DNA of 64,000 bases, from assembly GCF_963169125.1 (NCBI RefSeq), contig NC_084795.1, positions 132,349,701 through 132,413,700 on the forward strand, read 5' to 3'. Of the stretch, positions 45,974 through 58,289 are shown piece by piece. Source of the DNA: Humulus lupulus (lineage: Eukaryota > Streptophyta > Magnoliopsida > Rosales > Cannabaceae). The translations under genes and the position numbers were made by a program. Below the pieces are notes generated by a model. That model was given only the letters and a program-made list of their open reading frames with translations. It was not told the DNA's origin and did not search any database. Within the stretch, counting starts at the first letter, position 1. Each line of letters starts with the position of its first letter.

Positions 45974-46003
45974 GGCCTGAAAAGCTTGCTCGTGGTCTCC
46001 TGT

Positions 46004-47054
46004 CTATTCAAATTTCTTGTTGCCCCTAAGTAGATTGAAGAAAGGGACACACTTGTCTGTTGATTTGGAAATAAATCTACTTAGGGCCGCAATTCTCCCA
46101 GTCAAACTTTCTACATCCTTGATCTTTTCTGGCGATTTCATATCGATCAGGGCTTTTATCTTGTCGGGGTTGGCCTCAATTCCTCTTGAATTAACAATGA
46201 ACCCCAAAAACTTCCCTGATCCAACTCCGAAGGAACATTTGAGAGGATTTAGTTTCATCTGGTACTTGTTCAATACATCGAAACACTCTTGCAAATCCTT
46301 CACATGTCCTTCCGCCTTTTTCGAATTTACCAGCATGTCATCCACGTAAACCTCCATGTTTACGCCGATCAACTCTTTAAACATGTGGTTAACTAGTCGT
46401 TGGTAAGTTGCACCTGCGTTTTTTAGTCCGAAGGGCATTACTTTATAACAGTATAATCCTGTATCGGTCAGAAAGCTGGTGTGATCCTCGTCAGGGGGAT
46501 GCATGCTGATCTGATTGTAGCCCGAATATGCATCCATGAAAGAGAGGATCTCGTGTCCTGCAGTAGCATCGACCAATTGATCGATTCTTGGGAGTGGGAA
46601 ACAATCCTTCGGGAGGATTTATTGAGGTCTGTAAAATCCACACAGGTTCGCCACTTGCCGTTAGGCTTGGGAACCATTACTGGATTGGAGACCCACGATG
46701 GATAAATGCCACCCTGATGAATCCATTCTCCTTTAATCTCTCCACTTCTTCTTTTAAGGCTCTCGACCGATCCTTATCGAGAAGCCTTCTTTTCTGTTGC
46801 ATGGGCGAAAAACTCTTGTCTATATTCAGGACATGGCTTATGACTGCAGGATCTATCCCAGCCATGTCTTTGTGCGACCAGGCAAAGACTCCCTGGTTCT
46901 TCCGCAAAAATTTCACCAGTGCATGTTTCGTAGTGGGCTCTAAGTTTTTCCCGACCTTCACGATTCTGGTTAGGTCCTTTTCGTCAAGTTGGACCTCTTC
47001 CAGGTCCTCGACGGGTCCAACATTTTCCTCAAAATCCCCAAAGCGAGGATCCAA
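46004..47054 (-). pseudogene. Element B reverse transcriptase
   Basis: Pieces in different frames: DKSFSPMQQKRRLLDKDRS and EEVERLKENGFIRVAF (47054-46677), PNGKWRTCVDFTDLNKS (46677 on), then 46576-46004 with FMDAYSGYNQIS, MPFGLKNAGATYQRLVN and catalytic YVDDMLVNSK. Frameshifts are near 47050, 46680 and 46590, and a stop at 46004-46006 ends it. The catalytic Asp pair is intact but the reading frame is not. Confidence 0.88.
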
Positions 47055-48034
47055 ATCTCTATCCTCCCTTTGGGCAACACCCTATTTGGTGACTCCTTCA
47101 CCGGATTGGGCTTGTGAATTGCCATCTGCAACCTTTCAATGGGAGTGATTTTTGATGCTCCCTTCTTCGCCTTCGTGACCGAGGCATTGTAGCACTCCCT
47201 GGCCTCCCTATGGTTTCCAAACACGTGTCCTACCCCTGCGTCTGTCGGGAATTTCATGGCTAAGTGCCACATAGAGGTGATGGCCCATATGTCAACCAGT
47301 ATGGGTCTTCCAATGACGGCATTGTACGCTGAGGGACAATTGACCACTATGAAAGTAGCGAGTAATGTCCTAGCAGCAAGCGCTGTACCTGCTGTTACTG
47401 GAAGTCTGATTGACCCTGCGGGGGCGAGCCCCTCGCCAGAGAAGCCGTATATTGTTTGGTTGCAAGGCTCCAAGTCCTTAACGGACAACTTCATGCGTTC
47501 CAGAGAAGACTTGTACAGGATGTTCACTGAACTTCCTGTATCGATTAGCACTCTCTTCACCATCATATTGGCCATTTGGATGTCCACGACCAGCGGATCG
47601 GAGTGTGGGAACCGGACATGCTGGGCATCGCTATCAGAGAAGGTTATCTCGCCCTCTTCTGATCGAGCCTTTTTCGGTGCGCGGTCCTCCACAGCCATCA
47701 TCTCGATGTCCTGGTCGTGGCGCAGGATCCGAACATATCGTTCCCTGGCCTTGCCGCTGTTTCCCGCGAGGTGCGGGCCTCCGCAGATGGTTAATAGGGT
47801 GCCGGCTACGGGATCAGGCTGTAAAGGTGGCGAGCGTTGGCGTGTGGGCGCTTGCTCGTTGCCACCTGGAGCTTCTCGTTGGGAATTTCCCGAGGCCCAT
47901 ACATATCTTCTCAAGTGTCCTTGTCTGATAAGGAACTCGATCTCATCCTTCAACTGGTTGCATTCATTGGTGTCATGTCCGTAGTCATTGTGATAACGAC
48001 AGAACTTGGTAGTCTCTCTCCTCAAAATATCCTT
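47055..48034 (-). pseudogene. Element B gag C-terminus and protease
   Basis: Zinc-finger-like CRYHNDYGHDTNECNQL (about 48010) is followed by GHLRRYVWA and GGPHLAGNSGKARERYV. The protease shows VLIDTGSSVNILY with the standard D-T-G-S-S active site, better preserved than in A (IDNGSS) or C. ILVD in place of the ILGRPTL-type motif region is readable as AVIGRPILVD. It is in frame with gag apart from a TGA at 48035-48037. Confidence 0.85.
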
Positions 48035-50017
48035 TCAAATAGGGGCAGGCTTCTTGTAAGGCACACTGGAACTCATGGCCTGATATACCTCATCCCGAGA
48101 CTCAATAAGGGCAGTATAGTTAGTGAACCGAGGTTCATAATGATTACCCTTAGTCCTTTTGTTGTCAGAGGTGGAAGGCTCGTTGTGTGGCCGTTTTCCA
48201 CCATTCTTGCCATTGCCGTTGCCGTTGTCGTTGCCTTTGCCGTTGCCGTTGGGCTTGGACCCATTGGCGGCTTTGGTGGGCTCGGCCGTCTCCTTATCTT
48301 TGCCTGGGGGCTTTCCTTCATTGGCGATGGCGTCTTCGAGCTTGATGTAGCGATCAGCTCGATCTAAGAATTCCTGGGTAGTTCTAACCCCATGCTTTCT
48401 GAGGCTCTCCCAGAGAGGGGTACGGCGCTTAACCCCTGCCGTTATGGCCATCATTTTGCCTTCATCACCCACCATTTTTGCTCCGGCGACTGGTCGCATG
48501 AAACGTTGAACGTAGTCTTTCAGTGATTCTCCATTTTGCTGGCGTATCTCGACCAGCTGATTTGCCTCGGTAGGGTGCATGCGACCCGCATAGAACTGCC
48601 CGTAAAAATCTTTCACGAACATTTCCCAGGAAATTATACTCGCAGTAGGGAATTTAAAAAACCACTCCTGTGCAATGTAAGAAAGTGTTGCAGGGAAGAT
48701 CCTGCACCGAGCGTCTTCAGACACTTTCTGAATGTCCATTTGTATCTCAAACTTGTTGACATGAGATACCGAGTCACCATACCCATCAAAGTTTGGAAGC
48801 GTAGGCATTTTAAACTTGCTAGGAGTTTTCGCCATGGCTATCCTCTGGATGAAAGGAGTACCTTTTCTCCTATCATGGTCGATATAAGATGTTCTTCCCC
48901 TGACCAACTGCTGCACTACCTGGTTAAGGGCATCTATCTGGGCCTGCACGACGCTAGGAATCGCCAGGGCCTCTGCTGTTGGGGGGACGTACTCGCCGTG
49001 CCGCTTGCGGCGATCGTTGAGTACATCTCTCAAGTCCTCATCTCTCCTCCATTGCTCACTAGCTTGGAGCCGGTTGAAGACGTTATTTTGTCTGGGCTGC
49101 TCCCCAGCGTCCCGTCTATCGGGCTGGTCATCCTGAGGCAGCTGGCTCCTGCCTCGACCTCTTTCTTCATTTATCCGATCGACATTCCCTCTGCCTGAGT
49201 CGGTCTCATTATAACCATGGCCATCTTTGAATCTTGATTGGCTATGGTAGGATCGACTGTTCCCTCGATTGCCCTCTCGAGCTGGAACCTCCCGAGCGTT
49301 AGAGGGTGGTCTGCGTTGGTCGTTAGGTCCCTGTGCATTATCATGCCGTGGGGGGCCTCGGACCGCAGAGCCTAACTCTGAGTTCCTCCTGTTACCAGGA
49401 GGATGCTGTCCTTTGTTCGGAAGGTTTGGCTCATCGCCCCTGTGGCGTCTAAGACTACGAGGCTGCTGCCCGGTCCTATTCTGCCTCTGCTGCGGGGGAT
49501 TGCCGCGACCAGCCTGTGAGATAGGTTGTGCTTCAGTATCCCTTGGTGGGAGATCTTCCTGAGGCACAGTCGGCTGCTCGGGCCTTTGTGGGCTCGAGGG
49601 TTGGATAGGCGGGTTAGGATTGGGACCCCTCTGGGGTGGCCCATCCGCGGGTTGATCAGGCTGCGAGGCAGGTGCAGCCTGATTCCTAGCCAACTGTAGG
49701 GCTGCTTTGAGGGCTGACATGGCCTCCCTCTGACGGAGGTCCATCTCCGCCTGCCTTTCACTCAGCTCTAGGCGCTGCCTCTCAATTTCCTGCTGCTGTC
49801 GCGCCATGATTTCGGCGGCACCTTCCTGGCTGGTCCTCAGACTGGCCAGCTCTTCATGCAGTGCCCCTATCGTACTCTTCAGTTTCGCGTCGTCCATTTC
49901 TTCCTCATCGAAATCCAAATGTGGCTCATCCTCAGCCACGTTCGAAGGCGGAGGAGGAGGCGGGTTAGATGGTGCAGCGCCGGCCGCCTGTCCAGTTTTC
50001 CTGGTAGTTTTCGCCAT
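48035..50017 (-). pseudogene. Element B gag
   Basis: The ATG at 50017 (MAKTTRKTGQAAG) is chosen as the first true ATG after the primer site; the frame runs open for about 660 codons to a TGA at 48035-48037 (probably from CGA). N-terminal acidic and Pro-rich region, then a coiled coil (LKSTIGALHEELASLRTSQE, EIMARQQQEIERQRLELSER), a long Gln/Arg/Pro-rich middle, and a capsid-like core (FKMPTLPNFDGYGDSVSHVN, EMFVKDFYGQFYAGRM, QQNGESLKDYVQRFM). The C-terminal part has a GNGKGNDNGNGNGKNGGK low-complexity tract. It is the best preserved gag in the window. Confidence 0.9.
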
Positions 50018-50042
50018 TGGTTTTCTCAACGATTCTATATCA

Positions 50043-50063
50043 ACCTCTCAATGAAAGCATCAG
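50043..50063 (-). other. Primer binding site region of element B
   Basis: Minus strand next to the 5' LTR reads GATGCTTTCATTGAGAGG, parallel to TTTGGTGCTTTCAATGAGAG in element C, so the tRNA primer type is shared; the first bases are mutated. The tRNA was not identified. Confidence 0.6.
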
Positions 50064-50065
50064 AA

Positions 50066-50667
50066 TGTTGACCCAGATTTTGGCCAACTGACACAAAGTC
50101 AAAATACGCTTGACGTGGATGAAAACGTTGAAAAGAATGTGATGACAAAAATAATAAAGACACAAGATTTTATAGTGGTTCGGTCCCAGGATCTGGTAAT
50201 AACCTATGTCCACTTGAATTGTTATTGAAATAAGATTCAAAGGAGTGATCAAAGAACTGGGGTTCAATGAGTTTCACTAACCTCTGAAGAAGAAAATACA
50301 ATTATTCTAGTGTAATCTCTCTCTAATCTCAAATGATCTTTTTTGCTCCAAAGACCCGGATCCGCCTCCCTGAGCCCTCTTCTTCTATTTATAAGCTCGG
50401 GGAAGATTTACATTGATTTGTTATAGATATTCTTTCCTAAATAATCGGATTCTCAGGAAATCATGGGAGATAATTTCGGATTCCATCATAACTGCCTAAG
50501 ATTTCCTCCACGTATAATGTGCGTACGACCAGGCTGGTCGTATGAAGAAACCGATCGCATGATACTGGATGTCCTCTTGGTCGATAGTCGAACACAGATT
50601 CTGCCAGGTGTCAGCCATGTGTAATTAATGCTTGCCATGCCATTCACTTCTGATTTTAGGGATAACA
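50066..50667 (-). mobile_element. 5' LTR of Tat element B
   Basis: Minus strand TGTTATCCC...GGGTCAACA, 602 bp, followed outside by TTAGG (50668-50672), the target duplication. Minus-strand TATA box TATAAATA at 50386-50393. Confidence 0.95.
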
Positions 50668-50672
50668 TTAGG

Positions 50673-51030
50673 GTTGTTATAACTATTAATATTTTATTTT
50701 TTTAATAGTTAAAATATTAGCTTATAGTTGTAACAACACAATATATTTTTTTAAAAACAGTTAAGATATTGATTTTAAAGTTTAAAATTGGTTAAATTTT
50801 GAAAAATAAAAAAAAAATCCAACCAATTAATAAAAAATATTTTTTAGTAAATGGGATTTAAATTAACTTTGGTTAATTGTTGATAAATCCTATTTAAATT
50901 AAATTGATATTTTCTTTTCAAATTAACCTAAACCAAGTTGATTGTTGATAAATGAAATTTAAATTAACTATTGTTAATTGTTGATAAATTTAATTTAAAT
51001 TGACTTATTTTTTGTAAAAATTAATTAATT
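50673..51030. other. AT-rich spacer between elements B and C
   Basis: Target DNA. It has three loose copies of TTAATTGTTGATAAAT...ATTTAAATT (50875-51000). No gene. Confidence 0.6.
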
Positions 51031-51035
51031 CGAAT

Positions 51036-51739
51036 TGTTGTACCCTAATTTTAGCACGAGTATAGCTGTCAGATAAATATACGGAGATATAGCCAAGGAG
51101 AATGATATCTGCTTATTATCCACGTGGACAACTCGAGATTCATAGTGGTCATACGTGGTGTAAGTCGTCCCGAGTTTATCTCGAACTAAGGATGCAATGG
51201 CTGTGAAGCGCGAGATAATTTTAAATAGATGTCGAAGCACGAGCTTGGAGGAGATATCCAGCTCGTGGTAATTCTAGTATATTGCATACCCGCGGATCCC
51301 TAGAGACTTGGGATCCCTTTATACGTTTATTTATGACCAGGCTGTCATATTTATTATCTGAGATAGCGGGAACTTGTTTATTTTATTATCAAATCATATC
51401 CCAATATAAATGGGAATTATTTGTATTAAATGTAATCATTATGTAAATGCGTGATTGACTCATGTGATTACCCAAACCTGTCTATGGAATTCCCTTATAA
51501 ATACTGGGAATATTGGACAGGAAAGGAGACCATTATTCCGTAATACCAAAACTCTGCCAAAATAGAGAGTGAAAAAACAATAAAATTGACTCGTGGACTA
51601 GGTGGATTTTAACCACTGAACCACGTAAAAAATATGTGTTCTTGAGAGAATTCTGTTTACTTTTCATTACGGTTTACCATTAAGCACTAATTTGCCTTAT
51701 TATTTCTTAATACACTGTTGTCGAAAAACCGCGTCAACA
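51036..51739 (+). mobile_element. 5' LTR of Tat element C
   Basis: TGTTGTACCCTAATTTTAG...GCGTCAACA, preceded by CGAAT (51031-51035). TATA box at 51496-51503 (TATAAATA). It lacks about 22 bp (between two CGAG/CGGG words near 51057) that the 3' LTR retains. Confidence 0.95.
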
Positions 51740-51740
51740 G

Positions 51741-51760
51741 TTTGGTGCTTTCAATGAGAG
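51741..51760 (+). other. Primer binding site of element C
   Basis: TTTGGTGCTTTCAATGAGAG begins one base after the LTR; TGG would pair with the tRNA CCA end. The tRNA was not identified. Confidence 0.75.
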
Positions 51761-51799
51761 AAAATTAGTGCTTCATCAAAATCCCTATCGACTCTCATC

Positions 51800-54121
51800 A
51801 TGGTGCTCACTCGCTCAATGCACGATAATGAGATAGAACAGCCTGGTGGGCAGGAGGCCCATCACACCGCTGTTTCAAACGAGCGTGGCCCTGAGATCCA
51901 ACAATGTCCGGGAAAACAACTGGAAAGTCATGGAGACATTGGGAATTCGACGTCATTGGCACCGAATCCAAAATCCAGACTACCTAACTGCCGTCGAATT
52001 GGAAAACATGCAATTGAGAAGCCATCTCGCTAAGGCAAACAGGCAGATTGAGGAGGTTTTGGCTTGGTTACCCCCTCTTGCAATCGACATTAATGTCGGA
52101 AAGAGGCAAAGTGGGTCTCACAAGTCCCATAGGAATAATCAATCCAAACCAAGTCGATCAGTCAGAATTGCCACCCAAAGTTTTGTTCTTACAGGGCGAG
52201 ATCGCTAGAATGCTCAACCCAGTGGCCTTCATAGGGGTCATCAGCATGTCAGTTGGTCGGTTAGAACCGCAACCCCAAGTTTGGTGCCTCCTTCACAGGT
52301 CCCTAGAAATGCCCATGGCAATCCATGAAGAGGGGCTAGGACAGGCTCACAGAGACAAAATGTTCCAAAAACCCTTCCTACGTCGCGATCGGATCCTGAG
52401 GCGCAGAGAGCTAGAGACAATGGAGTAGAACATAGGCGGGCTAATTTAGTCCACCCTAATGGAACAAGGATTGCCTCACCAATAAGGCATCCTACATCAC
52501 CTATAAGACATCTGATGCCACCTCGTCCTACATGGGACATTCCAGCTTATGGAGACAGTAGGAGAAATCCTCCCCCATCTGCCAATACTTACATCCCACG
52601 GACACGTGTTGAAAATCCAGATCCTCGGTCCCAGCCGTGAGTTGTAAGCTTCGCAAATGGGAGTTACTAGACCAAAATTTATCGTAGTGCTAGGTCCAAG
52701 GGCGACCTAAGAAATCAGTTGAGTTTAGCACAGAGCCCTCGGTACGATCCACAACTCGATTTGCACGATCATCTGAATTTGTAGTGGAGGAATCCAGCTC
52801 GGAATGAATATGTTAGTTCTACTCGACAAGAGGGAGGTCCATCCATAGTACGCGACAATGGAAATAGTTCCCCATGAAACCAAGCTCAAGCTTGGAGGGA
52901 CAATAACCCATTAAATGCATACGATAGGATGGGAGCTGTTGAACAGCCCCTAGGTAACCTAGGGACCAGAGACCAAACCCTCGAGAGACTAGCTTTGATG
53001 GAAGAGCAAATGAAGAGGATTTTATCTTGAAAAGACAAAGATGATTGCGACTCAGAGAATGAGCTCGAACCTTCCGCTCCAAATATTGCGGCGGCCACAT
53101 ATTCGGTAGGCTTCAGAATGCCACACTTGTCAAAATTCGATGGAGATGGAGATCCGTCAGACCACCTTGGAATGTTTAACACCATGATGATGGCCCACAA
53201 TGTCGGACTCGATCTAAGGTATATTTTATTCCCTGTAACTCTGGTTGGGCCAGCCAGACAGTGGTTTAAGCAATATAAGATGGGGAGAAGTTTTCTTCTG
53301 AGTTCAAAAAAGCATTTCGCACTTCACATGCAGCTTGGGTTGATACCGATTCAATGCCCAATGTAAAGCAGCAACCTGGTAAGACGTTGAAGTCATATCT
53401 AAGTAGGTTTGCCAATATTGCTGCACGAGCTAGGGATGCTGATGACAGCTCCAAGCTCATGGCAATGAGGACGGGAATCCTTGTTGGGGGCGACCTGTGG
53501 CAAGAATTACATAGAAAAGGAGTTAAGAGTTTAGAAAAATTCTTGGCCCAAGCTCAAGAGTGGATTAACCTCAAGGAAGCGCAAGCTTCCATCGCGGGAA
53601 CCAGCCAGACCCCTGTCCACCCCGTTGGAGCGGTAACAGACATTGCAGCTACGACTCAAACCGTTACCCAGAATAACCAAGGGGGAAATAACAAGAGGAA
53701 GGGAATTGGCGAGGGCGACCAGAGTGGGACGAAGAAAAATAAGTCTGGGGAGAAATTCAAACCTGTTTACACTACTTATACCGACCTAACGGACACTAGG
53801 GAGCGCATCTTCATGGAAAATTCTACTCGCCTTCCATGGAAGAAGCCAGAGCCATTGAAGAACCAGAGGGTGAAGAGAGATTATTCAAAGTTTAGTCGAT
53901 TCCATAATGACATCGAGCATAACACTTATGACTGTCAACAGCTGAAGGATGAGATTAAAACTCTCATTAGAGTAGGACCTTTGGCCCAGTACGCCAAAAA
54001 TCGGGTGGTCCCTAATCAGCTTGCTAGACCAAACCCTCCATCAGTCCCCGAAGCTCCAGTAAGTCAAACCGGAGCTCAAGCAAATCAGGTCGACCCTCCT
54101 CCGATAGTAGGGGAGATATAA
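51800..54121 (+). pseudogene. Element C gag
   Basis: Starts MVLTRSMHDNEIEQ at 51800. A frameshift within 51900-51990 precedes ENMQLRSHLAKANRQIEEV. The core domain MPHLSKFDGDGDPSDHLGMF starts at 53118, and a frame change near 53350 is followed by PGKTLKSYLSRFANIAARA, GVKSLEKFLAQAQEWINL and the zinc-finger-like region SRFHNDIEHNTYDC, in which the first Cys is Ser and the Gly is Glu. A TAA at 54119-54121 ends it. The stretch 52208-53050 is broken by several stops. It covers the part of gag that is missing in A. Confidence 0.85.
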
Positions 54122-55913
54122 ATACTATTTTGGGAGGAACCTCATTTGGCAGGCACGAGCAGCGAGGCCCAGAAGAGGTACATTAACGAATTGAAGTCCC
54201 ATAACGGAGTGGAGTTCGTCCCGGAGCAGCAGTTATCGAAACAACAACGATTGGAAAAGCAACCAATCTTTTTCACAGAAGAGGATGCTAGCCACGTCCA
54301 ATTCCCACATAACGATCCCTTGGTCATAATCGTTCAGCTCGCCAACCGGAGGGTCTAGAGGACACTGGTAGATGGAAGTTATGTGAATCTACTTTTTCAG
54401 GTCCACCTTGGGAAAAATTGGGTTGTTTGTAATAGATTTGAAGGCAACCTCAATGACTCTGTATGGGTTTTCTGGTGAAGGGTCGACAGCCATCGAGACG
54501 ATCAGAATGGTAGTGACATTTGGAGAAGACTCACGAACTATTTCCAAGTTACTTGAGTTCGTGGTAATCGATTGTCCAGCTGCATACAATGCGATTTTGG
54601 GCTGACCTGCGCTGATGACGTTTGAAGCCATAACCTCTATCCGCCACCTAGAAACAAAGTTCCCCTTAGGTGCGGGAATATGCACCATCAGAGGTGATCA
54701 GCTCGCTGCCAGAGAATGATATAGAATTTCTATGAAGGGAAAATCACAACCCGGGCAGCAAGCTATGGTCATAAATGACGGAGGTGAGGAGTCCCAGGAA
54801 GTAGAAGTTACTTGTGGGATGGAAGAACCTCAACAAAAAGAGGATAGTGACGTCGCCCAACGCGATGACATTGACCCGTGAATGGGTGAAGACAGGTCAG
54901 AACTCCAAGCCATAGAGGAGCTCGAGGAAGTAAACATTAACCTTAAAGAAGCTTCAAGAGTCGTAAAGGTTGGGAAGAATCTTGACGATAAAAAGAAGGA
55001 GCTGGTCAATTTCTTGAAGGAGAATCTGGATGTTTTTGCCTGGTCACATGAAGATATGGTGGGAATAAGTCCGAGTGTAATCATGGACACCTTAAATTTG
55101 GACAAGAACGTGCCTGCAAAATCCCAAAAACAGAGACGCTTGGGAATAGTCTGAGCTAAAGCTCTTGAGGAAGAAGTAGCTTGACTATTAAAGTGCGGGT
55201 TTATCCACGAGGAAAAATACCCGATCTGGGTTGCCAATCCCGTGTTGGTCCCAAAGCCAAATGGAAAATGGAGGACCTATATCGACTTCTACGATTTGAA
55301 TAAAGCTTGTCTCAAGGATTGTTTCCCACTGCCAAGGATTGATCAATTGGTAGATGCCATGGTAGGTCACGAGCTCATGTCCTTCATGGATGCATATTCT
55401 AGATATAACCAGATCACGATGAATCCTGCAGACCAAGAACATACTAGCTTCATGACCCCAAATAACGTATATTGTTATAATGTTATGCCCCTCGAGATGA
55501 AGAATGTCGGAGCAACATATCAGCGCTTGGTCAACAAGATATTCGCTAATCAGATCGGGAGAAGTATGGAAGTGTATGTCGATGACATGCTTGTCAAATC
55601 AAAGATTGCCAATAACCATGTATCCAATCTAAAAGAATGTTTTGGAATATTGAGGAGGTATGACATGAAGCTGAATCCTCAGAAGTGCACTTTCGAAGTG
55701 GCATCTAGAAAATTTCTGGGGTTCATAGTCAACACAAGGGGGATAGAGGCGAATCTTGAGAAAGTCAGATCATTGTTAGAAATGCCCTCGCCTAGGTCGC
55801 ATAAAGAAGTTCAAAGTCTGACTGGAAAGGTAGCAGCTTTGAATCGTTTCATTTCGAAATCTAGTGGCAAGTGCCTACCAATCTACAACTTGCGCAAAGG
55901 AAAAAAAATTTGA
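54122..55913 (+). pseudogene. Element C protease and reverse transcriptase
   Basis: GTSSEAQKRYINELKSHNGV leads to a protease whose active site is lost (LVDGSYVNLLF preceded by a TAG near 54358, with a frame change at about 54400). RT: NPVLVPKPNGKWRTYIDF (55230 on), FMDAYSRYNQI, KNVGATYQRLVN and YVDDMLVKSK near 55572. MPLEMKN replaces the usual MPFGLKN. A single inserted A in the A-run at about 55903 shifts the frame into RNase H. Confidence 0.87.
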
Positions 55914-56900
55914 GTGGACTGAGGAGTGCGAACAAGCATTCATCAACCTAAAAACGCACCTGGCTGAGCCCCCAATGTTTTCTAAGCCTATGTCTAGAGA
56001 GCCTCTATTCCTTTATCTGGCCGTGACAGAGAATGTAGTCAGTACCGTGTTAGTTCGAGAAGAAGACCGTGCTAAAAAACCAGTATATTATATAAGCAAG
56101 AGACTTCTTGGAGCTGAGTCACGGTACCCATTGATAGAGAAACTGTCATCCTGTCTAGTATTGGCTTCCAGGAAGCTCCGGCCATATTTCTTGTCACATT
56201 CAATCAACATCATGATCGACCAACCTTTAAGGCAGGTTTTGCAAAAACTTGAAACGTCAGGGCGTCTTTTAAAATGGACTATCGAGCTTAGACAGTTGGA
56301 GATATTGTACATGCCACAGGCCTTAATCAAAAGTCAGGACCTTGCTAATTTTATGGCTGAATGCACCAGATTTCAAGAGCTCTTGAAGGAGCCGATGTAG
56401 GAGTTATGGAAAATCTTCGTGGATGGATCATCAAACGAGAATGGATCGGGAGTTGGGATAAACTTAATCTCACCATAAGGGCATCGATTTCATACAGCTC
56501 CGAGATTCGGATTCGAAGCATCCAACAACGAAGCCGAATATAAGGCCTTACTAGCTGGGCTAAGAGTGGCAAGGGAGCTCAAGGCAAAAGTCTTCGAATG
56601 CTATAGTGATTCTCAGCTCGTGGTCAATCGGATATTGGGCGAATATCAAGCTCGAGGTCCAAGATGGTGGCCTACCGAGCTAAGGTGAAGGAAGAACTAT
56701 CTAAATTTAAGTACAATTTTGTTGAATAGATACCTCGCGAGCATAATTCTAATGCTGACGCTTTGGCACTGCATGCCACCACAAAAGAAGCTGAGACATT
56801 GAATGTAGTGCCAGTGGAGCTCTTGGATAGCTCGAGTGTAATAGAAGAAATGATAGAGGTCGAAATGATCGACACAAGACCGACCTGGATGACTCCCATA
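55914..56900 (+). pseudogene. Element C RNase H and archaeal-type RNase H
   Basis: RNase H reads PVYYISKRLLGAESRYPLIE and DQPLRQVLQKLETSGRLLKW, ending at a TAG at 56398-56400. The second RNase H follows with LWKIFVDGSSNENGSGVGIN, a stop within a frame change near 56475, [14 protein letters not shown] (catalytic Glu region), [10 protein letters not shown] and DALALHATT. At least three breaks occur. Confidence 0.85.
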
Positions 56901-56921
56901 ATGGAATACCTCACAACATGA

Positions 56922-58116
56922 ATGCTACCTGATGACAGAAAGGACGCAAGAAAAATACTTTATCAAGCTCCGTGGTACGTAATATTGGATGGAACCTTGT
57001 ATCGACGTGGTCATTCGTTACCTCTCCTACGATGCGTTCTGCCCGAGGAAGCCAAAACCATTTTACGTGAAATACACGAAGGCTTTTGTGGAGATCATGC
57101 TGGGGGGGGGGGGGGATCTAGCACAGAAGATATTGAGGCAGGGCTATTTTTGGCCCACTTTAAGGTAAACTCAATCTCGTATGTTCAGAAGTTCGACAAA
57201 TGTCAGCGTTTCTCTACGATTGCCCGAGCTGCTCCGGTTGAGCTAACAATGATGTCATCCCCATGGCCATTTTTAGTATAGGGAATCGACCTAATAGGTT
57301 CCCTACCTATGGGAAAAGGAGGAGTTTTACGCGGTGGTGGCGATCGACTATTTCACAAAGTGGGTGGAAGTCGAACCTCTGGCAACCATCACTTCAGAAA
57401 GAGTCCTAGACTTCGTGGTAAAGAGTATTATATGTCAGTTTGGGCTTCCTAAAAAGATTGTGTCAGACAATGGGAAACAATTCGACAGCGATCTCTTCAC
57501 TGACTTCTGTGAAAAATATGGCATCACTTACTCCTCAGTAGCATATCCGTAGGCCAACGGGAAGGTCAAGGCTGTGAATAAAACCCTTAAGGAGAGCCTG
57601 AAGAAGAGGTTAGATGAAGCCAAAGGATTATGGTCTGAGCAGCTTCCGCAAGTACTTTGGGCCTACCAAACTTCTTACAGAACCTCCCCAGGGCATACTC
57701 CTTTCTCCTTAACTTTTGGAAGTGAGGTCGTGCGTCTAGTTGAAGCCATGGTAGCCACCCACATGCAAAGGTCATTTAGTCAAGAACATAATGATGGACT
57801 ACTTAACACATCTCTCAATCTGATTGAAGAAAAATGAGAAGAGTCGCAGTTATAGCTCCCCCATTATCAACAAAATATTACTCACTATTTTAATTCTAAA
57901 GTTCAGAGGCGCAGACTCAGACTGGGCGACTTGGTTCTTCGAAGGGTCTTTTTAGAAAATAAGGATCCCAAGGATGGTGTATTAGGGCTGAACTGGGAGG
58001 GACCATATCAAGTCGTTCAGGTTTTGCATGAAGGAACTTTCAAGATAGCTCGGCTGAATGGGGAAGTAGTCTCGCGGACCTGGAATGTCCTACATTTGAA
58101 AAAGTATTATCATTAG
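56922..58116 (+). pseudogene. Element C integrase
   Basis: HEGFCGDHAG at about 57070 runs into a G14 homopolymer (57102-57115) that breaks the frame; the zinc-binding pair reads FDKCQRF, so the first Cys is Phe. Core: AIDYFTKWVEVEPLATI (57340 on), SDNGKQFDSDLF, then a stop where A has QANGQ (57550-57552) and NKTLKESLKKRLDEAKG. C-terminus LNWEGPYQVVQVLHEGTFKI...LKKYYH ends with TAG at 58114-58116. Confidence 0.87.
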
Positions 58117-58289
58117 TACCACCATCAATGTAAGGCTTATTTATAAAAGCAATTTGATTGAATAATAGATGGATTATTAATTTTTTTTAAGGTTGTATTA
58201 GTTCGTGTTCTAATATTTGTAAAAGCAACCAAGAAAGCTTCTACTTTCTGGTTACTTGGGGGCACATAACCCGAGGTTGGCAAAATTAA

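Larger units (their letters stand above)
39073..50667 (-). mobile_element. Complete Tat-lineage Ty3/gypsy element B
   Basis: An 11.6-kb element with two LTRs, a perfect 5-bp target duplication (TTAGG), a primer site next to the 5' LTR, gag-protease-RT-RNase H-aRNH-integrase on the minus strand, and a spliced gene on the plus strand between pol and the 3' LTR. All pol genes are broken by stops or frameshifts. Three further LTR ends of the same family stand nearby as solo LTRs, so family B has been repeatedly active at this locus. Confidence 0.95.

Noticed and set aside
47256..49198. Long plus-strand open frames over element B gag and protease
   Set aside because: They are shadows of the minus-strand gag-protease frame, which carries recognisable motifs.
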